Notes: generated from the sequence alone by a model not told the origin. Positions 45,501-55,197 are shown, counted from the first letter of the stretch. The stretch: 64,000 bases of DNA from Phycisphaeraceae bacterium (GCA_028282685.1 JANQHK010000029.1:43854-107853), one strand, 5' to 3'. A program made the numbers and translations.

Positions 45501-46703
45501 TCAATCCATTTCGGATAATCCCGTTAACAGGGTTCGCGGCCGGGGATCGTTCGGGGCCAGCGTCGCGGCATGCCGGTAGGCGGCTTCGGCCTGGTGGATG
45601 CGGCCGGTCCGCTCCAGTGCCATGCCTTGCATGAGCCAAGGGATCGCCTGATCGGGAGCCAGTTGCGCGGCACGGGTGTAATGCGCGGCGGCGGCAACGT
45701 CGTCGGCTTGGCGTTGGGCCATCATGCCCTGCATGAGGTGGCTTTCGTATCGGTCGGGCGCCAGCGCGTTCAGGCGTGCGACGGCGCGGCCGAGCGTGAG
45801 GTCTTCCTGGAGCAGGAACGCCGCCTGGCCCAGCCGCACCCACGCATCGACGTGGTCCGGCTCGGCACGGGTCAGATCAAGGCACAGACGCCCGGCTTCG
45901 GCGGGATTGTTGGTCGCCAGGTAGCAGTCGACCAGCGCCAGTTTCAAGTCGGTGCGCTGCTTCGCTTCTTCATGCTTCAGCACGCGGCCGAGCTGATAGG
46001 TCGCTTCGAGGTGATTGCCCGCGGCCAGTTCGGCCAGGCCCAGTTGCTCGCCGATCAGCGGATCGTCGGGCGAAAGCAATTGCGCCTGGCGATACCACTT
46101 CACGGCCTGATCGTAACGCCGATGCATCATGTGGATGCGTGCGATGCTGGCGCGCAAGGCGGAGTTGTGCTCGTTGTGGCGCAGGACGCCGCTCAGCTTG
46201 CTCAGCGCTTCTTCCGAGCGATCGAGCTTGACGAGCATTTCCGACGCGGCCATGAGACCGCTGAGATCATCGATCTGCTCCGCGGCGGCCTTTTCATAGC
46301 ATTCCAGCGCCCGGTCGTACTGCCGCCAGCGCTGATGCACCACACCCAGAAGATACTGGGCATTGCCGCCCTCGGCCTCGAGTTCGATGGCGCGGGTGAT
46401 GAACTTGTGCGCCAGTTCCAAGCTGCCCTTTTCGATCATGATCCGACCGGCCAGCTCGTAGAAGTGCGGCTGATCGGGCGTGGCGCTCATGCCCTGCTTG
46501 CAGGACTGGTAAGCCGTATCCAGATCGCCGGTCTGGAACTGCTCCAGTGCCAGCGAATAGAGGATGCCCGTCCGCGCCTCGGACCAGCGGTCGTAGGCGG
46601 CCTGTTTATCCTGGGCGTGCGTGCGATGGGCGCAGCCACTGAACGTCGCCACGGAACCGACCGCAAACAACAGCAACATCATCAACCCATTCGTGCGTCT
46701 CAT
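45501..46703 (-). CDS. TPR-repeat lipoprotein of the pilus/secretion operon
   Basis: A 400-residue lipoprotein with lipobox-like FSGC (Cys about 24) and at least eight tetratricopeptide repeats (for example FQTGDLDTAYQSCKQG, AQYLLGVVHQRWRQYDRALE, MHRRYDQAVKWYRQAQLL). TPR lipoproteins act as pilotins or assembly factors for secretins (PilF/Tgl type). It lies 23 bp after the secretin gene, which fits a secretin-assembly role, though that is inference. Confidence 0.85.
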   Translation of the reverse strand: MRRTNGLMMLLLFAVGSVATFSGCAHRTHAQDKQAAYDRWSEARTGILYSLALEQFQTGDLDTAYQSCKQGMSATPDQPHFYELAGRIMIEKGSLELAHKFITRAIELEAEGGNAQYLLGVVHQRWRQYDRALECYEKAAAEQIDDLSGLMAASEMLVKLDRSEEALSKLSGVLRHNEHNSALRASIARIHMMHRRYDQAVKWYRQAQLLSPDDPLIGEQLGLAELAAGNHLEATYQLGRVLKHEEAKQRTDLKLALVDCYLATNNPAEAGRLCLDLTRAEPDHVDAWVRLGQAAFLLQEDLTLGRAVARLNALAPDRYESHLMQGMMAQRQADDVAAAAHYTRAAQLAPDQAIPWLMQGMALERTGRIHQAEAAYRHAATLAPNDPRPRTLLTGLSEMD

Positions 46704-46726
46704 AAAAGACTCCGATCAACGGGGGT

Positions 46727-49033
46727 TCACTCAATACCGGTCGTGTCGACCTCGGGGGCTTCCACGGCCGTACGCTCAATCGCTTCGTCAGTCTCGTCGC
46801 CAACGTAATGCTCCACCGCGTTCATCAACGCGGCGCCAACGCCCTCCTGCGAATCTTCTTCCAACTCCGCATCGGGCGTGTCCTGCGCGGCGACGGTGTT
46901 CTCATCCTGACCGGCGGCCGAATCGGCTTCGGTCATGCTTCCCCACCCCGCCCCGTTATCGCTCGGCACGTTGAAATCATCCTCTTCGGTGGCGGCGACC
47001 GTCTCATCGACGAACGCCGGATCGGTTTCGACGGCGGCCTGGTCGCTGAGCGTTTGCTCGGTCTGGGATTCAGCAACAGCTTCCGTGTCGATGTCCTGAG
47101 TCGTCGTTTCGACGGCTTGGTTCTGCTCGGCGACTTCGATGGTTTCCACCGTCTGCTCAGCGGTTTGGCCGAAGACCTGCTCGGTCACGGCTTCAGGGAA
47201 AACGGGCTGTGTTTGCGAGATGCCGGTGAGCGGCTCGCTGTCGGAAACCGGTTCGCCGGGCCGGGGATCGGGCTGCATCGGCCGGGCGCGCCTTTGCTGT
47301 TTACGCAAGCCGGTCTGCTGCTCGATCATCACTTCGACGGCCTGTTCAAACAGGGAACTCTCGGGCCAGTAAACGCGTTGGCCGGTGAGTTTTTCCTTCA
47401 GCCGAATCGCCTCGATGCGTTGCGGCTGGAGCGAGAGGGCCATGTCCACTTCCCACAGCGCCTTTTCGCGGTCGTCGTTTTCCAGGGCCTTGAGTGCATC
47501 GCGCAGGTGCGAGGCGGTCATCTTCGAACGCGCCCAGGGCAGCAAGCCCGAGCGGGCGCCGAGAAGTTTCATTTCCGCGCCATCCAGGGCAGCAGCGCCG
47601 GCGGCGTAAAGGGCCTTGTCCTTCACGACGTGCGAGGTGATCACGAAAATCACTTCGCTGCGCTCGGTGGCGTCATCGCGGCCCTTGAAGGCGTTGCCGA
47701 CGATGGGCACATCGCCCAGCACCGGAACCTGTTCACGCGCGATTTCGGTTTTTTCCTTGTACAAGCCGCCGAGTACGACGGTCTGTCCGTTGCGAACCAT
47801 CACGTTGGTCGTCAGTTCCTGCGTAATCTCATCGGGCACGGTCACCGCGGTCGTGCTGGTGCCCGGGACGACGTTGCGGATCTCCGCCTCGGAGACTTGC
47901 GGCTTGAGTTCCAGACGAATGACAAAGTCGTCCCCTTCGCGGGCGACGAACGGGCGTAGCGTCAACTGCGTACCGGTATCGAGAAACTCAACGGTCTGCG
48001 TGGTCGCGGTGCTGGTGGCCGTGGTCGAGAGGTAGCCGACCTTCTTACCGATCAGCACTTCGGCGCGCTGGCGGTTGAGCACCATCAGTTTGGGATTGGC
48101 CAACACGACGGTATCGGTCACCGAATCGAGAGCGCGAATGAAGGCGGCAACGTTGTTGGTGACGATGCCGGCCTTGAGCCCGCCCTGGCCCGAATGCACC
48201 TGGCCAACCGTCGAAGTCATGATCTGGGCCTGGTCGGTGGAGATGTTCGGGGTTTCACCGAACAGATCGCCGATGCCGGCCAGCGGATTGCTGAAGGCAT
48301 CGACGGCAATATCACCGAGTATGGCGAGGTCCACGCCGAACGCCGCGTTTTCCGACACGTCGGCCTGGAATATCGTCGCTTCGACGAGCACCTGGTAGGG
48401 CTTGGTGTCCAGTTGCTCGATGACCTTGGCGATTTCGTCAAGGTTCTCGGGGTAGTCGCGAATGAGCAGATTATCCATCTGCGACGAACTGTTGGCGCCG
48501 CCGTCGGCGATGGTGGGCTGGAAGCCGGTGCCGACGTTTCCACTGATCGCCACGGACCCGGACCCCGAAAGCAGCGGCGTGATGAACGTCGATGCGTCCT
48601 GGGCGGTGATGTAATTCAGCTGGAACACGCGGTGCTCGACCTTGCGCTGCGCCTGCTGAATCTGCTGGATTTCTTCCAGCGTATAGATGTAAATGAAGTT
48701 GCCCTTCTCGATGTATCCGCAGCCGTTCTGCTGGCAGATCGCATCGAGGGCCTCGTGGAACGTCACGTCATACAGATTGGCGGTGACGCTGCCGGTGACC
48801 TTGGGCGAGGGAACGATGTTTTTTCGTCCCTGCACGCTGAGCAGTTGCAGCACGTTGATCAGATCGGTGCTCTGCACGTTCAACTGCACGGTGTCAAACT
48901 GGGTCATGGTGACGGCCGATTCGCCCGGGGCGGCCTGATCGACAGGGTCAGCCCCGATCGCCCGATCGGCGCAAACCCACCCCATCAGGCAAAAAAAAGC
49001 CGCCACAACCATCCAACGCTGCTGTGAAAACAT
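46727..49033 (-). CDS. Secretin (PilQ/GspD-type) with long acidic C-terminal tail
   Basis: A 768-residue outer-membrane channel protein. Signal peptide at residues 1-28, an N-terminal STN-like domain (VQLNVQSTDLINVLQLLSVQ, GCGYIEKGNFIYIYTLEE), an NTD repeat, then the secretin domain with the family signature VPVLGDVPIVGNAFKGRD (about residue 440). The last 180 residues are acidic and Gln/Thr-rich with no fold I recognise; secretins normally end soon after the signature or with a short S-domain. Ribosome-binding AAGGAG precedes ATG 49033. The pilMNOP genes upstream support a type IV pilus-like machine. Confidence 0.92.
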   Translation of the reverse strand: MFSQQRWMVVAAFFCLMGWVCADRAIGADPVDQAAPGESAVTMTQFDTVQLNVQSTDLINVLQLLSVQGRKNIVPSPKVTGSVTANLYDVTFHEALDAICQQNGCGYIEKGNFIYIYTLEEIQQIQQAQRKVEHRVFQLNYITAQDASTFITPLLSGSGSVAISGNVGTGFQPTIADGGANSSSQMDNLLIRDYPENLDEIAKVIEQLDTKPYQVLVEATIFQADVSENAAFGVDLAILGDIAVDAFSNPLAGIGDLFGETPNISTDQAQIMTSTVGQVHSGQGGLKAGIVTNNVAAFIRALDSVTDTVVLANPKLMVLNRQRAEVLIGKKVGYLSTTATSTATTQTVEFLDTGTQLTLRPFVAREGDDFVIRLELKPQVSEAEIRNVVPGTSTTAVTVPDEITQELTTNVMVRNGQTVVLGGLYKEKTEIAREQVPVLGDVPIVGNAFKGRDDATERSEVIFVITSHVVKDKALYAAGAAALDGAEMKLLGARSGLLPWARSKMTASHLRDALKALENDDREKALWEVDMALSLQPQRIEAIRLKEKLTGQRVYWPESSLFEQAVEVMIEQQTGLRKQQRRARPMQPDPRPGEPVSDSEPLTGISQTQPVFPEAVTEQVFGQTAEQTVETIEVAEQNQAVETTTQDIDTEAVAESQTEQTLSDQAAVETDPAFVDETVAATEEDDFNVPSDNGAGWGSMTEADSAAGQDENTVAAQDTPDAELEEDSQEGVGAALMNAVEHYVGDETDEAIERTAVEAPEVDTTGIE

Positions 49034-49069
49034 AACGCGCTCCTTGTGCGTTCCGGCCCGCTGCCGGGG

Positions 49070-49645
49070 TCACTCTCCCATTTCCAGCACGACTTCGACC
49101 CCGTCACGGCGGAGGGTCACCTGACGGGGGCCAACGTCAATCAGCTCAAATCCGTTGATCCGCTGGCCTGGGTTCAGCAGTTCGCCGTTGATCAGGGCCC
49201 GGTTATCGGCCCCCAACAACGTGCTCTGAAGCTTCAGACTGCGGGCGGCCAAACGGATGGCCTGAACATGCCGCTGGTGTTGATCTTGATCGGTCGTTTG
49301 CACCAGCGACTTGTCCCCGGCCCCATCAGAAATCTTCGTGGTCTGATCCTGAGGGAAATAATCGGCCTGAAAATGGAACAAGTCGTGTGTGACGCGATCG
49401 GCCATCACCACGCGCACCTCCGACCAACTCGTCGCTTTGACCGGCAGGTCGTTCGGCTCGTCGGGGTTTATCAAGAAGGCCTGCGTGTTATCGGCCTTGG
49501 GATCGGCCACGGCGGTGCGCGGCACATCGCGGATCAGCAGCCGCCCCCACAGCAACATCGCAATGCCGCCCAACAGCGCCGCCGCCATCAGCTTGCGCTT
49601 GTCGGCCATCAGTTGCCTCTTGATCTGATGCCAGGTCAGACTCAT
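49070..49645 (-). CDS. PilP/GspC-like inner-membrane protein
   Basis: A 191-residue protein with one N-terminal transmembrane helix (about residues 19-36), a middle region and a C-terminal domain (NGELLNPGQRINGFELIDVG, RQVTLRRDGVEVVLEM) typical of PilP/GspC HR or PDZ-less domains that link the inner-membrane platform to the secretin. Its stop is 36 bp before the secretin start and its ATG overlaps the stop of the PilO-like gene by 4 bp, as in pilMNOPQ operons. Confidence 0.8.
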   Translation of the reverse strand: MSLTWHQIKRQLMADKRKLMAAALLGGIAMLLWGRLLIRDVPRTAVADPKADNTQAFLINPDEPNDLPVKATSWSEVRVVMADRVTHDLFHFQADYFPQDQTTKISDGAGDKSLVQTTDQDQHQRHVQAIRLAARSLKLQSTLLGADNRALINGELLNPGQRINGFELIDVGPRQVTLRRDGVEVVLEMGE

Positions 49646-50187
49646 GGCGTGCGGTCCTCCAGCGCGGCGAAGTAGGTGTTCAGCTTCAGCGAGGTGCGCA
49701 CGTCCGGGACGGTGGGGTCCGGCATTCTCATGTCCAGCTCTTCGACCTGCACCATCTTGGTCATCGACTCCAGCCGATGCACGAACTCAAAGGCCGCGAG
49801 CGAGTCGCCCGTGAATTCGATATGGACCGGCATGACCAGATAATTCTCGGTGGCCTGTTCCGGATCGGTGCTCATGTTCCGATCAGTCAGGTTCTGATCT
49901 TCGACGTAGACACTGAGCGTGCGCAGCACCTCCGCCTTTTCATCGGCCATGGGAATGACTTTGTTCGTCGAATTCTTCCGCTCGCGCAAGCGTTCGACCT
50001 CACCGGCCAGCAGCGCCAGACCGTCCGAGCGGTCCCGGGCAATGCCCAGTTTTTCTTCGGCTTCGCTGATATCGGTGCGCAGTTGCCGGATGCCGCTGTG
50101 AGCCGGCCACCAGACCAACCCCGTGAACAATCCCACCAACAACAACAGACCGCCGCAGATGAACAAATCGCGTCGTTCAATCAACAT
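49642..50187 (-). CDS. pilO: PilO-like pilus assembly protein
   Basis: A 181-residue bitopic protein: one helix (about residues 8-26), a coiled coil (SEAEEKLGIARDRSDGLALL) and a C-terminal ferredoxin-like PilO domain (NYLVMPVHIEFTGDSLAAFE). It builds the alignment complex with PilN. I chose ATG 50187, which overlaps the pilN stop by 11 bp; the frame continues 30 bp upstream. Order M-N-O-P-Q is conserved. Confidence 0.85.
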   Translation of the reverse strand: MLIERRDLFICGGLLLLVGLFTGLVWWPAHSGIRQLRTDISEAEEKLGIARDRSDGLALLAGEVERLRERKNSTNKVIPMADEKAEVLRTLSVYVEDQNLTDRNMSTDPEQATENYLVMPVHIEFTGDSLAAFEFVHRLESMTKMVQVEELDMRMPDPTVPDVRTSLKLNTYFAALEDRTP

Positions 50188-50884
50188 GGGCCACCTCCTC
50201 CCGAGCCATGGGAACATAGGTGCGATCGAGGCGCACTTCCATCATGATCCGAAAGTCGCGCGTAATCGCATTCCCGATTTTGCCCTGCTCCGAATGAATC
50301 ATCTTCACGTTCTGGAACAGGCGGTTGGAAGCGAGCTTGCCGACGAGATTGGCCACATCGACGTTGGACGGCGCGCTGCCTTCGATCTGAATGGCCACGA
50401 TGGGGCGCGTTTGAATCACCGGCTTGGTCTTGAGTGCGACCACGCGGCTGTTGCGTTTGCGTTTTTCATCGGCTGGGGGCTTGATCTCGATGCGCTCCTC
50501 CTTGACGGAGGCGCTCAACTCGCGCAGACAAATCGTCTCCGGCAGGTGCGAAGCGATGGTTCCGGTGATCTGGCTGAACGTGACCGGTTGCGCCAGCTCG
50601 CGGTAGATGCGGTACTGGTGATTCAATTGTTCGCGTTCCTGCTGGAGCTTGACCATTTCGGTCACCTTCTCCTGTGCGTCGGTGATCTGCTGGCGCAACT
50701 CGGCGTGGTAGAGCGACTTTTCGCTCAATTCATGCGACTGGGTGGAACGCAGCACGATCATCCCCACGGCCATGATTACCGCGAGCAGAATCTGCCGGCG
50801 CAGCGACCGGCGGCGCAGTTCCTCCCGAACGTACCAGTCAGGCAGAAGATTGATGCGATCGATGCACGATGAGTTCGGATTCAT
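50177..50884 (-). CDS. pilN: PilN-like pilus assembly protein
   Basis: A 235-residue PilN-type protein with the signature INLLPDWYVREELRRRSLRR before its single transmembrane helix, a coiled coil (AELRQQITDAQEKVTEMVKL) and a C-terminal domain (PIVAIQIEGSAPSNVDVAN). The INLLP-like motif binds PilM in the family. ATG 50884 overlaps the pilM TGA. It is followed by pilO. Confidence 0.88.
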   Translation of the reverse strand: MNPNSSCIDRINLLPDWYVREELRRRSLRRQILLAVIMAVGMIVLRSTQSHELSEKSLYHAELRQQITDAQEKVTEMVKLQQEREQLNHQYRIYRELAQPVTFSQITGTIASHLPETICLRELSASVKEERIEIKPPADEKRKRNSRVVALKTKPVIQTRPIVAIQIEGSAPSNVDVANLVGKLASNRLFQNVKMIHSEQGKIGNAITRDFRIMMEVRLDRTYVPMAREEVAHVD

Positions 50885-52032
50885 GCCGCGCCCCTCCTGC
50901 CCATCTTCGCGCCGAGCCGTTCCTCCGGCCGCAGCGCCAAACCGGCAGCCAGAGCCCAATCGGGCAGCGGGCCGCGTCGTTCGATGGCAATGTGCGATCC
51001 GGACAGGTCGATGCCGACCAGGGGCTTGCCGATCTGCGCTTCCATGCCCAGCTCACCGGAAATCACTTGCGCCAGTTGCGGTTCGTTCGCCTCGCCGCCG
51101 ACCAGGAACACCTGCTCCGGACGGCAGCCGCGGAACGTGACCGAGTAGTAGCGCATGCACAGACTGATCTCCCGGCCGAGTTCGCCGATGACCGAGCGCA
51201 GCGATTCAAACACGGCGGTTTCCACATTCTCGCGGCGGGTGGAGCCGAACAGCGGCTTGGATTGATCGTCACTTTGGCTTTCACGCCGGGTCAACTGGTA
51301 GCGCAGCTCCGACGCATCGCAAGCCGACAGCCCCAGGTACTCGGCGATGCTTGCGTTCAACCGGGCGCCGCTGATATCGATCAGCTTGAAGAACACCACC
51401 TGATATCCGCGTGTGATCAGCACCTTGGTCGCACCCATGCCGATATCGACAATGACGCGCGGCGCGAGGTGATCCTCTTCACGGCGGAACAGCCGCGCAA
51501 AGCATCGGGTCAGCGCGGTCGGCTCGGTGTCGATCGCCACGGGGACCAGGCCGCACGAACGCAGCAGTTCCAGGTGGTCGTTGAGCAGTTGTTCGGGCGC
51601 GGCCATGAGGATGATCTCGTCGCGCGCCTCGTCGCCCTGGCGTACCTCGCCGGCGACCAGGTGGTCGATGCGATGGGGCACATCGCCCAGTTGCAGTCGA
51701 TCCACGGCTTCAAACCGGACGGCCTTGGTCAATTCCTCATCGGGCATATGGGGCATGCGCACGTTCTTGAACTGCATCTGATTCGCCGGCAGACAACTGG
51801 CCACATTGCGCCCCTGAAACGGCGCGCTTTCCAAAATACGCGCGCAGCCGTCGGCGATCGCCTGCTGCCGCGGCAACCCGTCTTCGGGCAAGTCGAGCGG
51901 CAACTGATAATGTCCGCTGGCCTGCACGACAGTCCGGCCGCCACGTTCGCAGAATTGAAGCATGCGAATCGTGGAGCGACCCAGGTCCAGGCCGATCGGG
52001 CCACAGTTGCCAGACAGCCAGCGCCCTAACAT
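50881..52032 (-). CDS. pilM: PilM-like actin-fold pilus assembly ATPase
   Basis: A 383-residue cytoplasmic protein of the FtsA/PilM actin-like fold. The nucleotide-binding phosphate-1 motif is GPIGLDLGRSTIRMLQF, the phosphate-2 motif VIVDIGMGATKVLI and the adenosine motif VFLVGGEANEPQL. It carries the PilN N-terminal motif on the cytoplasmic side. It begins 3 bp after the GspH-like gene. Confidence 0.92.
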   Translation of the reverse strand: MLGRWLSGNCGPIGLDLGRSTIRMLQFCERGGRTVVQASGHYQLPLDLPEDGLPRQQAIADGCARILESAPFQGRNVASCLPANQMQFKNVRMPHMPDEELTKAVRFEAVDRLQLGDVPHRIDHLVAGEVRQGDEARDEIILMAAPEQLLNDHLELLRSCGLVPVAIDTEPTALTRCFARLFRREEDHLAPRVIVDIGMGATKVLITRGYQVVFFKLIDISGARLNASIAEYLGLSACDASELRYQLTRRESQSDDQSKPLFGSTRRENVETAVFESLRSVIGELGREISLCMRYYSVTFRGCRPEQVFLVGGEANEPQLAQVISGELGMEAQIGKPLVGIDLSGSHIAIERRGPLPDWALAAGLALRPEERLGAKMGRRGAA

Positions 52033-52035
52033 GCA

Positions 52036-52539
52036 TTACCCTCCCGTGAACGATTCAACGGTGATACGGCCTGTAAACGGCGTGACGGTGACGCGATAGG
52101 AGCGTCCATCGGCGCTCAATTCGACCGTGCCGCCATTGTCCGGCGAACCCAGACCGTCAAACACCAGCGTCTGACCGCCGCCGAAGTCGACGCCATCAAG
52201 CGTGACACCGGAGTAGCGGTTGCTGTTGTCCAGGTCCACGACGTAGCTGCCGCCCTGCCAGGGGGAGGTCAGCGGGGTGTCGTCGCCGTCGGTCAGTTGA
52301 TACGTGTTGTTGGCCGTATCGAAGATTACTTTGCGTTCGGCCTGATTGGCCACGGCCTCGTTCTGTGCGTAGGTCAGGTCGCTGATGAGCATGCGCGCCG
52401 CGGCCTGGGCGGTGATCTCCTGGGAACTGGACATCTGAGGCACCACCAGCGCCGCGGCGATGGCGATAACAATCACCACCACCATCAATTCCACCAGCGT
52501 GAAACCGACACGATCATCGAATTGACTTGGACGATTCAT
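52036..52539 (-). CDS. GspH/FimT-like minor pseudopilin
   Basis: A 167-residue pseudopilin with a prepilin-type N-terminus: VGFTLVELMVVVIVIAIAAA, cleaved after Gly before Phe. The globular part carries GspH-like features (AARMLISDLTYAQNEAVANQ). ATG 52539 (MNRPSQF) gives a leader of normal length; ATG 52578 is an alternative. It precedes pilM and follows a small membrane protein. Confidence 0.85.
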   Translation of the reverse strand: MNRPSQFDDRVGFTLVELMVVVIVIAIAAALVVPQMSSSQEITAQAAARMLISDLTYAQNEAVANQAERKVIFDTANNTYQLTDGDDTPLTSPWQGGSYVVDLDNSNRYSGVTLDGVDFGGGQTLVFDGLGSPDNGGTVELSADGRSYRVTVTPFTGRITVESFTGG

Positions 52540-52594
52540 CACGTCCCGCTTGCTCCATCGATTCAATGGCCCGGACATCGAATCGGTACCGCGT

Positions 52595-52846
52595 TCAGTC
52601 CTGCTCTTCTCGGACCTGCACGATGACATCACCGCTGGTCAGCAGGTCTTTGACCTTGTCGGTCGTTTTATTGAGCTTCTTAAGCTCGTCGATAATCTGC
52701 TGACGCTGGGCGCCGGCATCGGGAATGCCCTGGGCCCAGGCCGATTCGGCCAGCGGAGGCGCGGCCGACCAGGCCGTCCACACGTTCAGGGCCAATAAAA
52801 CCGCCAACACGGTCAGCATGAAGTTGAGGTAACGTAATCTGCGCAT
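52595..52846 (-). CDS. Small membrane-anchored protein of the pilus operon
   Basis: An 83-residue protein with an N-terminal membrane helix (about residues 8-29) and a short coiled C-terminal part (QIIDELKKLNKTTDKVKDLL). ATG 52846 has AAGGAG at perfect spacing; a GTG at 52867 overlapping the previous stop is possible too. I do not recognise a named family. Its place between minor pilin genes suggests a pilus assembly accessory. Confidence 0.7.
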   Translation of the reverse strand: MRRLRYLNFMLTVLAVLLALNVWTAWSAAPPLAESAWAQGIPDAGAQRQQIIDELKKLNKTTDKVKDLLTSGDVIVQVREEQD

Positions 52847-52863
52847 GGCGTTTCTCCTTAGGT

Positions 52864-54051
52864 TCACGGATTGACAACGGTGTAGGAAAGCGGCGTGACC
52901 ACGCGATCACCGCCCGCATCATCGCCGCCAAAATAACTGACGGTATCTATGCCTTGGTTTCGGTAGGCCCGGTTGTCGATTTCCAGATCGCCCCAGAACA
53001 GCCACGGCAATGTCTTTTCGGTCACCAGGCCGTCGTTGAACTGCACATGGGATTGGCGGGATCTGAACCAACTGATCATCCGGTCCGCCATGTAGGTCGC
53101 GCCCTGGTTGACGATCAGCTCGCTGCTGCCGGTGATCCACGTGCGGCCTTCGATCAGCAAGGCGAACCGGCCCTGTTGTCCATCGAGTTGCAGGCGGTGG
53201 CCGTTGAGCTTGACGTCCCCGCGCACCACGAGGATGCCGTTGTTGACTTGCAGATCGCTTTCAAGGTCCAGATCGCCGTCGATCACCACCACGCCCAGCG
53301 GATTGGCCGAATCGGAGGGATTGAGCGTGCCGGGCAGTTCCTCCACATCGTCTTCGTCGATGACCATGGCCGTACCGGCGGCCCCGCCCGATTCGTAGGT
53401 TTCGTACGCATCGAGATCGATTTCCGGAACGTCGTAGGCATCGACATACTCCGCTTCGGACCCGATGTCTCCTCGATTCCATACCCAGCCCGTGGCAGCA
53501 ACCTCGCCGGTGACTTCACCGAAGATGCTGGCCGAGCCGTTGACATGGATATCTCCGGTGACGGTCGCGTTGCCGGGGACGAAGCCGCCGGACCCGGTGA
53601 CCATCGCCTTGGACAGACCGTATCCGCTGGCGGCGCTGTCCACGCTGAGCACCATGGACACGGCATGCTCGACGCTCTGTCCGCGCCGGCCGGTCAGGTG
53701 CGCGGTGGATGTCAGTTGGTACTCGCCGTCCCCCAGATCGGTCACGGTGATATCGTAGGTATTGCCGGAATCGTCGATGGAGCGCCCGACAACGCCCGTC
53801 CATTCGCCGCCATCGGGAGGGTGACGAAAGCGGTACTCGCCCTCGGCCAAACCGGATTCCGCCAGGTACACCGCGGCGGTATGGTCGGCCAGGTTGCTTG
53901 TGGCGCGTGCATCGCTGGGAAGTCCCTCGAGCATCGCCATTCCCATCACAAACACGATCGCCAGGGTGATGAGCACCAACGTCATCGCCACGCCGCGTTG
54001 GCGCGCCTTGCCGAGTGAGAAAACATCCGGGTTTGTTGGCTGGGTCGTCAT
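52864..54051 (-). CDS. PilX/GspK-like pilus assembly protein
   Basis: A 395-residue protein with an N-terminal hydrophobic helix RGVAMTLVLITLAIVFVMG typical of PilX-type pilin-like proteins and a large exported region. The middle (about residues 160-300) has repeating short strands with Gly/Val/Asp (GGFVPGNATVTGDIHVNG, LGVVVIDGDLDLESDLQVN) suggesting a beta-helix. GGGGAGG precedes ATG 54051. It probably belongs to the minor pilin complex at the pilus tip. Confidence 0.75.
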   Translation of the reverse strand: MTTQPTNPDVFSLGKARQRGVAMTLVLITLAIVFVMGMAMLEGLPSDARATSNLADHTAAVYLAESGLAEGEYRFRHPPDGGEWTGVVGRSIDDSGNTYDITVTDLGDGEYQLTSTAHLTGRRGQSVEHAVSMVLSVDSAASGYGLSKAMVTGSGGFVPGNATVTGDIHVNGSASIFGEVTGEVAATGWVWNRGDIGSEAEYVDAYDVPEIDLDAYETYESGGAAGTAMVIDEDDVEELPGTLNPSDSANPLGVVVIDGDLDLESDLQVNNGILVVRGDVKLNGHRLQLDGQQGRFALLIEGRTWITGSSELIVNQGATYMADRMISWFRSRQSHVQFNDGLVTEKTLPWLFWGDLEIDNRAYRNQGIDTVSYFGGDDAGGDRVVTPLSYTVVNP

Positions 54052-54067
54052 CGTTGCGGTCCTCCCC

Positions 54068-54736
54068 TTATTCACTGAAATCGACCGCCGTATCGATCAC
54101 GCGGGGCGAGCAGACCAGGGGATTGAGTCGATCGGCCACACCCATCGGGGAATCGAGTTTCAATTGAATTTCGACCTGTTGGTTTTCGCCGACGCGCGCC
54201 TGGCTGAGCGTGAACGTGCAATCGGCCACGTCTTCCGCCAGCCGGAACGGTTCGATATTGTTCTGGGCGATGAAGGCGTCGGGAAAGGCGTCGCCGGTCA
54301 GCGAGCTCGGCTCGTAGGCCGGGTTGCCGCTGCCGCCCTTTTCGGCGTCGGTGAGATCGGCCGCGTACAGCGTCAACGTCTGCAGTTGGCTGTCGTAGCG
54401 CACCAGACGCAGTTCCGAGCGGTTCACCTCGGCGGGGAAATAATCGTCCTCGGCCCAGAACCAGAGGTTCCGGTAGCGTCCGGCGCCGCTTTCGGCGGAG
54501 CCGAGGATGCGCTTGGCCTGGCGAACCGAACCGTTGATGTAGTTCACCGCGATGCGGGTATCGCTGATCTGCGCGCGGAAGTCATCGCGCATCGCCCACG
54601 CATCACCCGCGGCCACCATAATGGATACGATCGCCAGACCGAGAAAGCTCAGAGAAAACAACGCGAACGTCATTTCCATCAGGGTCAGGCCGAGTTGTCG
54701 GCGTTTGCGGATCAAGGCATCGGCTCCAGGGTTCAA
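54068..54736 (-). CDS. PilW/GspJ-like minor pseudopilin
   Basis: A 222-residue pseudopilin with a prepilin-like helix LGLTLMEMTFALFSLSFLGL (the Gly-Leu junction with Glu at position 5 is kept, though the usual Phe after Gly is Leu). The start is probably TTG 54736, which overlaps the upstream TGA by 4 bp (TTGA) and suggests coupled translation; a later TTG is also possible. The globular part has no more specific signature. Confidence 0.78.
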   Translation of the reverse strand: MNPGADALIRKRRQLGLTLMEMTFALFSLSFLGLAIVSIMVAAGDAWAMRDDFRAQISDTRIAVNYINGSVRQAKRILGSAESGAGRYRNLWFWAEDDYFPAEVNRSELRLVRYDSQLQTLTLYAADLTDAEKGGSGNPAYEPSSLTGDAFPDAFIAQNNIEPFRLAEDVADCTFTLSQARVGENQQVEIQLKLDSPMGVADRLNPLVCSPRVIDTAVDFSE

Positions 54737-55197
54737 TCCGGGGCGACCAGGCGCGTCAGCACGACATCGGGCGCCCGGGGGTGGGTCACGGTCACGGTGA
54801 GACGACAGAAGACGGCCGCATCCTCCGTCTCTTCGCCGGGCAAAGCGATCACAATCTCCTGCGCGCTGACGGTGCGGGCGAAGTCGGCCAGCGAGGCATC
54901 GTTGAACGGCTGGTTGTCGACATCCGTCAATTGGTCACCGCTCTCGCTGGTTCCGTCCATGGCCAGCGCTGCGCTGTAGTTCATGGCGAGCAGGCGTTCA
55001 ATCATCTGTTCGGCCAAGGCGGCGGAAGTGACGGCGGCGGCGTTGGTGCGTTGCTGGGAAGCGGCCAGAGAAAACGGGTAGACCAGCGCGGTCACCGACG
55101 CGGCGAGGATCGTCGAAGCAATCAGGGCTTCGGTAAGGGTAAAACCGCCTCGGCCGCGGACGCCTGGCGGGACGGAATGATTATCTTTGCCGCGCAC
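54733..55197 (-). CDS. PilV/GspI-like minor pseudopilin
   Basis: A 154-residue pseudopilin with prepilin motif RGGFTLTEALIASTILAASV and a short globular region. GTG 55197 has GAAGGAA upstream. It heads the minor pilin genes after the two GspG-like genes. Named as PilV/GspI type on size, position and order; the motif itself is common to all pseudopilins. Confidence 0.8.
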   Translation of the reverse strand: MRGKDNHSVPPGVRGRGGFTLTEALIASTILAASVTALVYPFSLAASQQRTNAAAVTSAALAEQMIERLLAMNYSAALAMDGTSESGDQLTDVDNQPFNDASLADFARTVSAQEIVIALPGEETEDAAVFCRLTVTVTHPRAPDVVLTRLVAPD

